The notes: generated by a model from the sequence alone, not told the origin. Numbered from the stretch's first letter, positions 7,584 through 16,535 are shown. The stretch is DNA of 64,000 nt from Citrifermentans bremense R1 (GCF_000426865.1 NZ_AUGE01000001.1:1-64000); one strand, 5' to 3'. Made by a program: numbers and translations.

Positions 7584-8261
7584 ATGCAGACCATATTGAT
7601 CATCGAAGACGAAAAAGACCTCGCCGACCTCATCGCGTTCAATCTGGAGAGAGAAGGTTTCCAGGCAATAGTTGCAACGGATGGCTTCGACGGGTTGGAG
7701 CAGGCAGGAAGAATGCAGCCGGACCTGATTCTATTGGACCTCATGCTCCCGGGCATGCTGGGAACGGAGGTCTGCAAGAACATCAGGAAGTCGGACAGGA
7801 CCGCGGGGATACCGGTAATCATGCTCACCGCCAAAGGGGAAGAGATCGATAAAGTGGTCGGCTTCGAGGTGGGAGCCGACGACTACGTGGTGAAACCGTT
7901 CTCAAGCATAGAGCTGATGCTGCGCCTGAAGGCAGTACTGAGGCGCTCCAAAACCCGCCCCGCCGCTGCGACGGCGATGCAGGTAGGCCCCATCGGCATA
8001 GACGTAGAGCGGCACTGCGTCATGGTCAACGGCGAAGAGATCAACTTCACCGGCACGGAATTCAAGCTCCTGCACACCCTGGCGCAGAGGCTTGGCAGGG
8101 TCCAGAGCAGGGACGTTCTGCTGCGGGACGTATGGGGGTACAACTTCGTGGACGACAGCCGGACCGTCGACACCCACATAACCCGTCTGCGCAACAAACT
8201 GGGGGAAGCGGGGGACCTGATAAAAACGGTCCGTGGTTTCGGCTATAAGCTGGAGCTATGA
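7584..8261 (+). CDS. phoB: OmpR/PhoB-family response regulator, probably PhoB
   Basis: A 225-residue regulator. The receiver domain (about 1-120) has acidic residues in IIEDEKD, the phosphoacceptor Asp in DLILLDLMLPG, and Lys in VVKPFSS. A C-terminal winged helix (about 128-224) has the VNGEEINFTGTEFKLL and DDSRTVDTHITRLRNKLG segments usual in PhoB. GAGAGG precedes ATG 7584. It is divergent from pstS copy 2 and close to phoU, which supports the PhoB name. The usual partner kinase PhoR does not follow; a GGDEF/EAL protein does. Confidence 0.9.
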   Translation: MQTILIIEDEKDLADLIAFNLEREGFQAIVATDGFDGLEQAGRMQPDLILLDLMLPGMLGTEVCKNIRKSDRTAGIPVIMLTAKGEEIDKVVGFEVGADDYVVKPFSSIELMLRLKAVLRRSKTRPAAATAMQVGPIGIDVERHCVMVNGEEINFTGTEFKLLHTLAQRLGRVQSRDVLLRDVWGYNFVDDSRTVDTHITRLRNKLGEAGDLIKTVRGFGYKLEL

Positions 8262-8414
8262 AGAGAAGTGCAGAACGCGACACCTGGAAAAAATCCTTTA
8301 TAATAAATTTTTCTAAAAATCCGTCCCATGAGTAGAGACGTCACGTATCTCGTCCGCCTAACAGACATCTGGCAGTTGCCGTGCCAGGAGCTGCTCTAAT
8401 GGAGGCCGAAGATC

Positions 8415-11024
8415 ATGCCCGTTAACCCGGACCTGCCAGCTGCACAAGGCCAAGATCTATCCGTACGCGTCCGCAGAATACTCATAGTCGACGACAGCCA
8501 CGCCCAGACCAAGTTCCTGACACAGGTACTGGCGGCGCAAGGGTACGGCGTGCTGGTCTCGCAAAGCGCGGAAGAGGCCCTGGAGCAAATAGCCGAGCTC
8601 TCCCCAGACCTGGTGATAAGCGACATCCTCATGCCCGAGATGGACGGTTTCGAGCTCTGCCGGCGCATACGCGGGCTGGACCAGATGAACTCGCTGCCGG
8701 TCATCCTGCTGACCTACCTGAACGACCCGACCCACGTGCTGCACAGCCTGGAGGCTGGCGCCAACTACTTCATCACCAAGCCCTACAAGACCGAATTGCT
8801 ACTGTCCCGCGTCTGCGCGCTCTTGCACGGCGGCGAGGGGTGCTGCCAGGTCCGCGACAACGGCGAGGTGGTCTGCAACTATTACGGCAGCAACTATGAG
8901 ATCAAGGCCTCGAAGGGCCACGTCATCGACCTGCTGCTCGCGACCTACGAGCTCGCTTCGGAAAAGAACCAGGAAAACGAGGCGGCGCAGGAGGCCCTGA
9001 GGAAGCTGAACGAGGAACTGGAAACACGCGTCGCCGAGCGGACCGCTGCGCTCAACGACACCATCTGCGAACTGCGCCAGGAGATCTCCGAGCGGGAAAG
9101 CGCGGAAGAGTGCGTAAAGCGCCTGAACCGGCTCCACTCGGTTCTTTCGGAGACGAGCAAGGCGGTGGCGCACACCAAAGATCGGGGCTCCCTCTTCCAT
9201 GATTTCTGCAGCATCGCGGTCGACCAAGGCTGTTTCAAGCTCGCCTGGGTCGGCATCCTGGATCAACCTTCCGGAGTAATTGCAGTAGCCGCCGCCTGTG
9301 GAACCACGGACTACCTGGAGGACCTGACCGTGTCCCTCGATGTGGGGGCATCGGGTAACGGCCCTACCGGCCGGGCGATACGGGAAGGGACCCAATACAT
9401 CTGCAACGACTTCCTGGGCGACGCCGTCACGCGTCCCTGGCATAAGCGCGGCGCGGCCTACGGCTTCGGCGCCTCGGCAAGCATCGCGCTCAAGCAGGAA
9501 GGGCATGTCATCGGCGCGCTCACCTTGTACGCGGACAAGAAGGACTACTTCGATCAGCCCCAGATCGAGCTTTTGCGCCAAATGGGCGCGGATATTTCCT
9601 TTGCCTTGGGGAACATGGCGCGCGAGGAACGGCGCCTGGATGTGGAGCGGGCCTTGCTGGAGGAAACGACCCAGCGGATGAACGAACAGGAGCTGCACGA
9701 GCAGCGCGTCGAATACCTGGCGCATTACGACATGGTGACGAAACTTCCTAACCGCTTCAGCCTCATGGCCCGGCTGGGCCAGGCGCTGGAGCTCGCCAAA
9801 AGGTTCTCAAGCCGGCTGGCCGTCATCTTCATCGACCTGGACCGCTTCAAGAACATCAACGATTCGCTGGGCCACCACATCGGCGACCGGCTGCTGTTCC
9901 AGGTGGCGGGACGCCTCCAGGACACCATCCGCAGCGCCGACATCGTGGCGAGGCTTGGCGGCGACGAGTTCGTGGTGGTGCTTCCGCTGATCAATTCCAA
10001 CATCTCGGCCGCACATGCGGTGCGCAAGATCCAGCAGACGCTGTCGCAGGGATACACGGTCGAGTCCCACGAACTGAACATCACCCCTAGCATCGGCATC
10101 AGCGTTTATCCCACGGACGGGGAGACGGTCCAGGAGTTGATGAAACACGCGGACCTGGCCATGTACCACGCCAAGTCGGCGGGGCGCAACAGCTACCAGT
10201 TTTTTACCCAGGAGATGAACCTGACGGTGCAGGCGAGGCTGGTGCTGGAGAGCGATCTGAGGACGGCCCTGGAGCGGGACGAGTTGATGCTGCATTATCA
10301 GCCGCAGATCGATTTGAAAAGTGGAGAGGTCGTGGGGGTAGAGGCGCTCCTGCGCTGGAGGCATCCGGTGCGCGGGGCGGTGGCGCCGGACGTTTTTATT
10401 CCGGTTGCGGAGGATACCGGGCTTATCCTCTCCATCGGCGAGTTCGCCCTCAAAAGCGCCTGCGAGCAGCTTGCGCTCTGGATCTCGCAGGGGCTTCCCC
10501 AGCTGAGGATGGCGGTGAACCTCTCGGCGCGGCAGTTCAAGCAGAGTAACCTCCCCAGCCTGCTCGCCGACATCCTCGCCGCGACCGGGGTCGCCGCGCA
10601 CCTTTTGGAATTGGAGATCACGGAAAGCTCGGCCATGGACGACCCGAATTCCGCCATCCTGCATCTGCGCACGCTGAGGGAGATGGGGGTGAAACTCGCC
10701 ATAGACGACTTCGGGACCGGCTATTCTTCGCTGAGCTACCTGAAGCTTTTCCCGGTTAACCGGCTGAAGATCGACCGCTCCTTCGTGCGCGGCATCGACA
10801 CCGACTCCGAAGACGCCGAAATCGCCGCCGCCACCATCACCCTGGCTCACAACCTGGGGAAGGAGGTGGTAGCAGAAGGGGTGGAAACGGAAGCGCAGTG
10901 CAGGTTCCTCAAGGGGCAGCAGTGCGACATCCTGCAGGGATACTTCTTCAGCGAGCCCCTCTCCGCCGCCGGCATCGCCTCCTACCTCGCCGCGAACCGG
11001 CGCCCCCCTACCCTGCTGAACTGA
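8415..11024 (+). CDS. Response regulator-GAF-GGDEF-EAL protein (c-di-GMP turnover)
   Basis: An 869-residue cytoplasmic protein. In order it has a receiver (about 20-135, Asp in VISDILMPEMDG), a coiled coil (about 190-235), a GAF domain (about 245-395), GGDEF (about 430-600) and EAL (about 610-860). The GGDEF motif is intact near residue 514, with an RSAD inhibitory site exactly five residues before it. EAL keeps EALLRW, DDFGTGYSS and KIDRSFV. Both cyclase and phosphodiesterase activity are therefore possible. GGAGG lies 9 bases before the ATG. It follows phoB after 153 bases, which include a TATAAT-like hexamer at 8299, so it may have its own promoter. Confidence 0.93.
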   Translation: MPVNPDLPAAQGQDLSVRVRRILIVDDSHAQTKFLTQVLAAQGYGVLVSQSAEEALEQIAELSPDLVISDILMPEMDGFELCRRIRGLDQMNSLPVILLTYLNDPTHVLHSLEAGANYFITKPYKTELLLSRVCALLHGGEGCCQVRDNGEVVCNYYGSNYEIKASKGHVIDLLLATYELASEKNQENEAAQEALRKLNEELETRVAERTAALNDTICELRQEISERESAEECVKRLNRLHSVLSETSKAVAHTKDRGSLFHDFCSIAVDQGCFKLAWVGILDQPSGVIAVAAACGTTDYLEDLTVSLDVGASGNGPTGRAIREGTQYICNDFLGDAVTRPWHKRGAAYGFGASASIALKQEGHVIGALTLYADKKDYFDQPQIELLRQMGADISFALGNMAREERRLDVERALLEETTQRMNEQELHEQRVEYLAHYDMVTKLPNRFSLMARLGQALELAKRFSSRLAVIFIDLDRFKNINDSLGHHIGDRLLFQVAGRLQDTIRSADIVARLGGDEFVVVLPLINSNISAAHAVRKIQQTLSQGYTVESHELNITPSIGISVYPTDGETVQELMKHADLAMYHAKSAGRNSYQFFTQEMNLTVQARLVLESDLRTALERDELMLHYQPQIDLKSGEVVGVEALLRWRHPVRGAVAPDVFIPVAEDTGLILSIGEFALKSACEQLALWISQGLPQLRMAVNLSARQFKQSNLPSLLADILAATGVAAHLLELEITESSAMDDPNSAILHLRTLREMGVKLAIDDFGTGYSSLSYLKLFPVNRLKIDRSFVRGIDTDSEDAEIAAATITLAHNLGKEVVAEGVETEAQCRFLKGQQCDILQGYFFSEPLSAAGIASYLAANRRPPTLLN

Positions 11025-11035
11025 ATCCCCTTCGC

Positions 11036-12655
11036 TTAAAGCATGTAATCGGTGGAGAGAAAGTGCGACTTCCTCTCCCTGACGATGCTGGTGATGATCT
11101 CGCGGTTGGCGTCGGTCTCCCGCGCCGCCACCACGATCCTGATCGAGAAGACCCTGAGCGCGTCCGCCACCGACTGCGTTCCTTCGGCCGAATTCTTACG
11201 GCCGTTGAAGGGGAAGCTGTCCGGGCTTCTCTGGCACTTGCTGTTGATGTTGATGCGGCAGACCTGGTTCACCAGCGCGTCGATCAACTGCGCCAAGAGC
11301 TCGTCGTCCTGCCCGAAGATGCTCGCCTGCTGCCCGTAGTTGGAATTGACCACGTAATCGATGGTCTCCTTGATGTCCTCGTAGACCACCACCGGTACCA
11401 CGGGTCCGAACTGCTCCTCGTGGTAGACGCGCATCGCCGGCGTCACCGGGTACAAAAGCGCCGGGAAGAAGTAGGAACCGGAGCGCGCCCCTCCCCCCTC
11501 GTTCACCACCTGCGCCCCGTGCGCCTTGGCATCCGTCAGAAGCCCTTCCAGGTATTCCGGCTTTTCCGGCTCGGGGAGAGCCGTGATCGCCACCCCTTCC
11601 TGCCAGGGAACCCCGCAGGGGAGCGCGGCTATGCCGGCTGCCATCCCCTTGATGAAATCCCCCGCGATGCTCTTGTGCACGAAGATGATCTTCAGCGCGG
11701 TGCAGCGCTGGCCGTTGAAGCTCAAAGCCCCCGACAGGCATTCTTCGACCGCCAGCTTCAGGTCCGCATCGGGGAGGACGATGGCCGGGTTCTTCGCGTC
11801 CAGCCCCAGCACGCAGCGAAGCCGGTGCGGGCGCGGGTGGATGGCGCGCAGCGCGTCGGCAACCTTGTGGGTGCCGATGAAGCCGAGCACGTCGACACGC
11901 CCCGACGCCATCAAGGGGGGGAGCACTTCCTCGCCGTCGCCGTACACCGTGTTCACCACTCCCGGAGGGAAGCAGTCGCGGAAGGCCTCCAGAAGCGGCG
12001 CGAAAAGGAGGATGCCGAAGCGCGGCGGCTTCAGCAGGATGGTGTTCCCCATGACCAGCGAAGGGATGAGAGTAGTGAAGGTCTCGTAGAGCGGGAAGTT
12101 GTAGGGTCCCATGCAGAGCACCACCCCCAGGGGGGCGCGGCGGATCTGCCCGATGATCCCCTGCTGGATGACGAAGCGCGAGGAGACCCGGTCGAGTTCC
12201 TTGAGCGCCTCGACGGTGTCGCGGATATAGGCTATGGCGCGGTCGAATTCGCCCTGCGCCTCTTTGAGCGATTTGCCGATCTCCCACATCAAGAGCTTCA
12301 CCACCTCGTCGCGCTTTTCCTGCACGCAGCGGCTGAAGCGGGTGATGCAGTGGATCCTCTCGCCGACCGACATGGTGGGCCAGGTACCCCGGCCGTTATG
12401 GTAGGCGCTGACCGCTACATCCAGGGCTTCTAGCGCGGCCTCGACCGAGAGAAGGGGCGCCTCCCCTACCCGCTCGTTCTCCAGTTTCCCGGCAGACTTC
12501 ACCTGGACCGGCGACACGACCTCCTGCAGGGGGCCGTCCCAGCGTCTCAACTCGCCGTTGATCAGGTAGTAGTCCTGGCGGATAGGGGCATCGATGCGGT
12601 AGGGAGCGGGGATCTCTTCATGCGACGGGGAAAAGCAGGCGATCTTGTTCTTCAC
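11036..12655 (-). CDS. Aldehyde dehydrogenase, GapN-like
   Basis: A 539-residue NAD(P)-dependent aldehyde dehydrogenase. It resembles non-phosphorylating glyceraldehyde-3-phosphate dehydrogenase. It has the cofactor-binding PLGVVLCMGPYNFPLYE region with the following KPP, the FIGTH turn, the catalytic Cys in SFNGQRCTALK, and the EEQFGPVVPV block. GTG at 12655 is preferred because AAGGAAG lies 6 bases upstream; the in-frame ATG at 12730 has no ribosome site. Its stop faces the end of the GGDEF/EAL gene only 11 bases away. The substrate is not certain. Confidence 0.88.
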   Translation of the reverse strand: MKNKIACFSPSHEEIPAPYRIDAPIRQDYYLINGELRRWDGPLQEVVSPVQVKSAGKLENERVGEAPLLSVEAALEALDVAVSAYHNGRGTWPTMSVGERIHCITRFSRCVQEKRDEVVKLLMWEIGKSLKEAQGEFDRAIAYIRDTVEALKELDRVSSRFVIQQGIIGQIRRAPLGVVLCMGPYNFPLYETFTTLIPSLVMGNTILLKPPRFGILLFAPLLEAFRDCFPPGVVNTVYGDGEEVLPPLMASGRVDVLGFIGTHKVADALRAIHPRPHRLRCVLGLDAKNPAIVLPDADLKLAVEECLSGALSFNGQRCTALKIIFVHKSIAGDFIKGMAAGIAALPCGVPWQEGVAITALPEPEKPEYLEGLLTDAKAHGAQVVNEGGGARSGSYFFPALLYPVTPAMRVYHEEQFGPVVPVVVYEDIKETIDYVVNSNYGQQASIFGQDDELLAQLIDALVNQVCRININSKCQRSPDSFPFNGRKNSAEGTQSVADALRVFSIRIVVAARETDANREIITSIVRERKSHFLSTDYML

Positions 12656-12830
12656 GTTTCTCTTCCTTACTGGGAGCGAGCCGGCGAAAGGCGCGGTTTT
12701 GCACATTAGGACGCGCAACACAGGCTTCACATGGGTGGGATAGCTTTGAAGCTATACGCCAAGACGAGCCGAGCGTCAACCTGTTAATGGGCTAATACAG
12801 CGGCAAGATATTGCTCCCAGCATCCCCCCT

Positions 12831-12976
12831 CCCGACCTCCCCCCTCCAGGGGGAGGAGCAGAAGCCTCAACGTCCCCCCGGAGGGGGAGGAGCAAAGAGG
12901 CCTTAGCGTTCCCGCCCCAGGAGGCGGAGAGGCTTCAACGTACCCACCCCCGGAGGGGGAGGGACAGGGAGGGGGT
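12831..12976. repeat. Tandem array of four C/G-rich hairpin units
   Basis: Four imperfect units of about 32-43 bases each contain a CCCCC...GGGGG hairpin. The first three end in a CCTCAACGT-like tail (at 12865, 12901 and 12933). Unit lengths vary. It resembles locally amplified intergenic palindromes rather than a CRISPR, because the units are unequal and have no unique spacers. Confidence 0.6.
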
Positions 12977-13097
12977 TGTTTTACCCGACTCTGAATTTGG
13001 ACGCTGTGGCAAGAGCGAATATCTGTCATATCCGCTCGGTCAGTGATACAGAAAGCACGAGTTCCTGAATCAGCAAAAGCCTTTGTCACTGACGCCG

Positions 13098-13126
13098 TTT
13101 GCGCATCCAGTGGCACCTTGTATACT
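13098..13126 (+). promoter_or_regulatory. Candidate sigma70 promoter for the ferritin-like gene
   Basis: TATACT at 13121-13126 has a TTGCGC-like -35 at 13099-13104 with 16-base spacing. It would start transcription about 57 bases before the ATG at 13191. The -35 match is only 4 of 6. Confidence 0.35.
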
Positions 13127-13190
13127 GCTACCATTCCCGCTTGCTATGCCTGTATTTCAGGCGAACTAAGACCATAAAAGGAGACAGAAG

Positions 13191-13694
13191 ATGGGATCAA
13201 AGGGGCGCGAAATTGTCGGAATGGATGTGGAGGAACTGCTGGGCCTTTTGCAGCGCGCTTACAGCGACGAATGGTTCGCCTACTACCAGTACTGGCTCGG
13301 GGCCAAGGTGGTGAAGGGCCCGATGAAGGACGCGGTGGGCGCGGAACTACTGATCCATGCCACCGAAGAACTGGCGCACGCGGACCTCGTGGCGATGCGC
13401 ATCATCCAACTGGGGGGAACGCCGGTGACCCGCCCGGAAGACTGGTACAAGTTCAGCAACTGCGGCTACGACGCCCCGGATGATCCGTTCGTGAAGACCC
13501 TGCTGGAGCAGAACATAAAGGGAGAGCAGTGCGCGATAGGGGTGTACAAGCGGCTCTTGGACATCACCCGGGAGAAGGATCCGGTGACCTACAACATGGT
13601 GCTCACCATACTACAGCAGGAAGTCGAGCATGAAGAGGACCTGCAGGCGCTGCTGGAGGATTACGAACTGCTGGTGAACGCGCTGAAGGGGTAG
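13191..13694 (+). CDS. Ferritin-like / DPS-like iron protein
   Basis: A 167-residue four-helix-bundle protein. Ferroxidase-type ligands fall in the expected helices: E27, E59/E60 with H63 (EELAH), E112, and E144 with H147 (EVEHEE). Two cysteines, C91 and C114, lie next to the third helix. A Cys pair by the di-iron site is a hallmark of DPS-like (thioferritin) proteins, so this may be a DPSL rather than a classical bacterioferritin; that is inference. Likely roles are iron storage and peroxide protection. AAAGGAG precedes ATG 13191. It is a single-gene unit with its own terminator. Confidence 0.85.
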   Translation: MGSKGREIVGMDVEELLGLLQRAYSDEWFAYYQYWLGAKVVKGPMKDAVGAELLIHATEELAHADLVAMRIIQLGGTPVTRPEDWYKFSNCGYDAPDDPFVKTLLEQNIKGEQCAIGVYKRLLDITREKDPVTYNMVLTILQQEVEHEEDLQALLEDYELLVNALKG

Positions 13695-13713
13695 CGATGA
13701 AACGGTAACGTCG

Positions 13714-13752
13714 AAAGGCCCGGAAGCAGCCCCTGCGCTCCGGGCCTTTTTG
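13714..13752 (+). terminator. Intrinsic terminator after the ferritin-like gene
   Basis: AAAGGCCCGGA (13714-13724) pairs with TCCGGGCCTTT (13739-13749), followed by T. Confidence 0.88.
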
Positions 13753-13859
13753 CGCTCAACTCCAGCTGGATTGGCTGTCACGGCAGCGACAGTCAGGATG
13801 GCAGGATCTGCTGGTCCGTTGTCCTTGTACCTCAGCCGACCTTGTGCAATTATCCCCCC

Positions 13860-14420
13860 ATGAAAAAACCAACCAACATACCGGCCAGTGAGAGCACCGG
13901 GCGGCGCAGGATAGCGGTAGCGGCATACCATGGTGCCGAACTGCTCGACGTCACCGGCCCCATAGAAGTCTTCAACATGCTGAACCGCTGCCTTGGGGAC
14001 GAAGAGGCGCTGAAGTGCGGCTACGAGGTGCTGCTGATGGCAGAGCGACCCGGCCCCTTCGCTTCCTCGCCGGGCATAAAGCTGGTGGCGGACCTCGCCT
14101 GGCAGGAGCTTCCAGCTGGCACGGACACCATCTTCGTACCGGGGAGCCCGGACGACGCCCTGGCGGAGGCCCTGAAAAACGAGCATCTGGTGCAGTGGCT
14201 GCGCTCGACGCCAGCACTGGCCAGGCGCGGGGGAGATCGCCACTTCGGCCGGGGTCACCGCGGGGATGGACCTGGCGCTCGCGCTGGTCGAGGAGGATTT
14301 CGGCAGGAAGATGGCGCTTACCGTGGCCCGGCGCCTGGTCATGTTCCTGAAGAGGCCGGGGGGGGCAGGCGCAGTTCAGCACCCAGCTGCAGGCCCAGAT
14401 GGTGGAGGGGGGACAGTCAA
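13860..14420 (+). pseudogene. Remnant of a GlxA/FtrA-type regulator (DJ-1/PfpI + AraC)
   Basis: Residues 1-125 read well as the DJ-1/PfpI domain of a GlxA-family AraC regulator (AYHGAELLDVTGPIEVF, PGSPDDALAEAL). At about 14229 the frame breaks. The next recognisable family segment (GEIATSAGVTAGMDLALALV) is in another frame, and the stretch that should carry SVCTGAFLLA...TTHW is gone, roughly 55 residues. A run of eight G at 14358 then shifts the frame again before FSTQLQAQMVEG. The C-terminal helix-turn-helix domain is missing. The gene is dead unless these are sequence errors. There is no good ribosome site. Confidence 0.8.
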
Positions 14421-14515
14421 CTCCTGCCTCATATCGCTGTCTCAGCACTCTGTCCGCTCTGACAATAACTAGTCAGGATTATCATGGTGCGGTAAGTGAC
14501 GACGCCACGATAAAG

Positions 14516-14546
14516 AAAAGGGCACGCTCTATGAACGTGCCCTTTT
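14516..14546 (-). terminator. Intrinsic terminator after mntP
   Basis: AAAAGGGCACG (14516-14526) pairs with CGTGCCCTTTT (14536-14546). Read on the minus strand, the stem is followed by a T-rich tail. Confidence 0.75.
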
Positions 14547-14568
14547 CCAGTGCCTGCCGTCTAAACGC

Positions 14569-15135
14569 TTATTTGAGGAGTGTGTGCTCCAACAGGATCT
14601 TGAGACCTATGAGACACAGTACGAGACCTCCGCAGATCTCCACGCGCTTGCCCCATTTTTCCCCCAGACGCCGCCCCAGCAGCATCCCCGCCGCGGTGAG
14701 AACACCGGCAACCAGGCCGATTACCGTTGCGGGGAGCCAGACGCTGACCCCCAGCATGGCGATGCTCAAGCCGACCGCAAAGGCGTCGATGCTGGTCGCA
14801 ACCGACAGCATCACCATGGTCATCCCCTTCGTCGGGTCGGAGGGGGTCTTTTCCTCGTCGTCCTCTTCGAACGCCTCGTGCACCATCCTGCCGCCGACAT
14901 AGGCCAGAAGGCCGAAAGCGATCCAGTGGTCATAGGCGGAGATCCATTTCTGCACCGTCATGCCGAGGAGCCAGCCGCCGATGGGCATCAGCGCCTGGAA
15001 CAGGCCGAAATGAAAGCCCAGGCGGAACAGGTGGCGCCCGGTGATCGGGCTGATGACGGCCCCTGCGGCCAAGGCTACGGCGAAAGCATCCATGGCCAAG
15101 GCCACGGAGATACCCAAAATGGTCAACCAATCCAT
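14569..15135 (-). CDS. mntP: Manganese efflux pump MntP
   Basis: A 188-residue inner-membrane protein with six hydrophobic segments arranged as two related halves. It carries the family Asp motifs ALAMDAFAVALAAG in the first helix and SVATSIDAFAVGLS in the fourth. MntP exports Mn2+ and protects against manganese excess. The start is ATG at 15135 behind AAAAGGAA. It is separated by 89 bases from the radical SAM gene upstream and could be cotranscribed with it. I see no yybP-ykoY-type riboswitch in that short gap. Confidence 0.93.
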   Translation of the reverse strand: MDWLTILGISVALAMDAFAVALAAGAVISPITGRHLFRLGFHFGLFQALMPIGGWLLGMTVQKWISAYDHWIAFGLLAYVGGRMVHEAFEEDDEEKTPSDPTKGMTMVMLSVATSIDAFAVGLSIAMLGVSVWLPATVIGLVAGVLTAAGMLLGRRLGEKWGKRVEICGGLVLCLIGLKILLEHTLLK

Positions 15136-15224
15136 TCAAGTTCCTTTTCAATCATTGCGGTAGGAAAGCCAAGCAGTATAGCCAAAGAATCGCTTCTACC
15201 CAAGTCTTTTCTACCTTAAACCCG

Positions 15225-16499
15225 CTAGCTGATACAGTACGGGCGGGTTTTCATCCAGTCCGCCAGCAGGGGGCCGAGCCATTCATCCAGGCCCGGAGCC
15301 TGATAGAAGCCGGGAAGGAGCAGGTCGTCGTCCCCGGCGATCACCCCTTCCCTTCTGGCCGTCTCCGCTAGAGGCGTGTCGGGATAGATGCGAATACCGG
15401 TGGAGAGCTTCAGCATGTCGAGCTGCAGGGAATCGCCGAAGTCGAGGCTTTGCTGCACCGTCTCCCTGGTTTCGCCCGGGGCGCCGAACATGAGGAACCC
15501 CATCCTGGCGATGCCGTGGCGCCGGAGCAGTTCGGAAGCCTCGCGGACCTGGTCGAGGTCGTACTTCTTGTTGAGGCTTTTCAGGATGCCGGGCGACCCG
15601 CTCTCGAACCCGAGGCTGACCTCGACGCAGCCGGCGCGGGCCATCCTGGAGACCATCTCCTCGTCCAGGAATCCGGGATAGAGGATGCAGCGCCAGCGGA
15701 TGCCGAGTTCGGCAGAAAAGATGGCGTCGCAAAGCCGCTTCGCATAGTCGGGGGGGAAGTTGAAGGTGTTGTCGACGAAGTAGAAGTTATTGAACCCGGC
15801 GGCGACATGGCGGGAAAGCGCTTCCAAAACGGTATCAACCGGATGCATCCGGATCGCCGTTCCCTCGAGGGCGGGGGTGGAGCAGTAGCTGCAACGCATC
15901 GGGCAGCCGCGCCTGGTCTGCAGCGGGATCCAGAGTTCGTCCGCGCGTCCCGCCGGAACCGACCAAAGGGAAGGGTCGGGAAAAGGAAGCCCTTCCAGGC
16001 CGCCCCTCACCGCCGAGCCCATCTGCACCGGTTTTCCGGGGAGGCAGAGGCCGGCGATGGCGGAGAGGTCGTCTCCGCGCTGCAAGGAGTCCAATAGCGC
16101 CGGGAAGGCCAGTTCCCCTTCACCGCAGATCCCCATGTCGGCGCGGAGGTACTCGAGCATCGCCTCAGGGAAGATGCTGAAGGCGGCGCCGCCCACGACC
16201 GTCGGCGCGTCGGACAAGCTCCTGCAAAGAGCGACCGTTTCCCGTACCGGCTCCAGGAGGAACTTGGTGTCCGCCATGCTCTGGTTGTCGACGTTCCTGA
16301 CCGAGATGCCGATCACCTCCGGACGGAAGCTCCCGATGGCGTCCCGGATGAGCGAGTCATTGTCGCCTCCCCCCATCAGGTCGAGCAGTCCCACCTCGTG
16401 CCCCGCGTTGCGGGTGGCGACGGCCACGCAGTTTAGCCCCAACGGGAGCGGCACCATGTTCATGGTTTCAGTATTCGCGGAAATCAACAGGACTCGCAT
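15225..16499 (-). CDS. B12-binding-domain radical SAM protein
   Basis: A 424-residue protein. An N-terminal cobalamin-binding-type Rossmann domain (about 1-135, MRVLLISANTETMNMVPLPLG) is followed by a radical SAM domain whose cluster motif is CPMRCSYC in RRGCPMRCSYCS. Then come the NFYFVDNTFNF and VSLGFESGSP blocks of the B12-radical-SAM family. GGAGGAG precedes the ATG at 16499. The reaction is unknown; relatives do methylations or rearrangements on varied substrates. The neighbours (mntP, yjdM) give no clear hint. Confidence 0.88.
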   Translation of the reverse strand: MRVLLISANTETMNMVPLPLGLNCVAVATRNAGHEVGLLDLMGGGDNDSLIRDAIGSFRPEVIGISVRNVDNQSMADTKFLLEPVRETVALCRSLSDAPTVVGGAAFSIFPEAMLEYLRADMGICGEGELAFPALLDSLQRGDDLSAIAGLCLPGKPVQMGSAVRGGLEGLPFPDPSLWSVPAGRADELWIPLQTRRGCPMRCSYCSTPALEGTAIRMHPVDTVLEALSRHVAAGFNNFYFVDNTFNFPPDYAKRLCDAIFSAELGIRWRCILYPGFLDEEMVSRMARAGCVEVSLGFESGSPGILKSLNKKYDLDQVREASELLRRHGIARMGFLMFGAPGETRETVQQSLDFGDSLQLDMLKLSTGIRIYPDTPLAETARREGVIAGDDDLLLPGFYQAPGLDEWLGPLLADWMKTRPYCIS

Positions 16500-16535
16500 A
16501 TGCTGCTCCTCCAAAATCTTCGCTCTACTTTACAA

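Larger units (their letters stand above)
12656..13190. other. Gene-free stretch with C-rich repeats and ferritin promoter
   Basis: This 535-base gap between divergent genes has no convincing coding sequence. It holds a tandem array of C/G-rich hairpin units (12831-12976) and, nearer the ferritin-like gene, a sigma70-like promoter candidate. Confidence 0.7.

Noticed and set aside
10898-12433. A 511-codon plus-strand open frame
   Set aside because: Antisense to the GapN-like aldehyde dehydrogenase, which has an intact catalytic motif.
12831-12976. C/G-rich tandem array as a CRISPR
   Set aside because: Units are unequal, imperfect and contiguous without unique spacers, and no cas genes are near.
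15136-15224. Manganese (yybP-ykoY) riboswitch before mntP
   Set aside because: The 89-base gap is too short and lacks the conserved paired elements.
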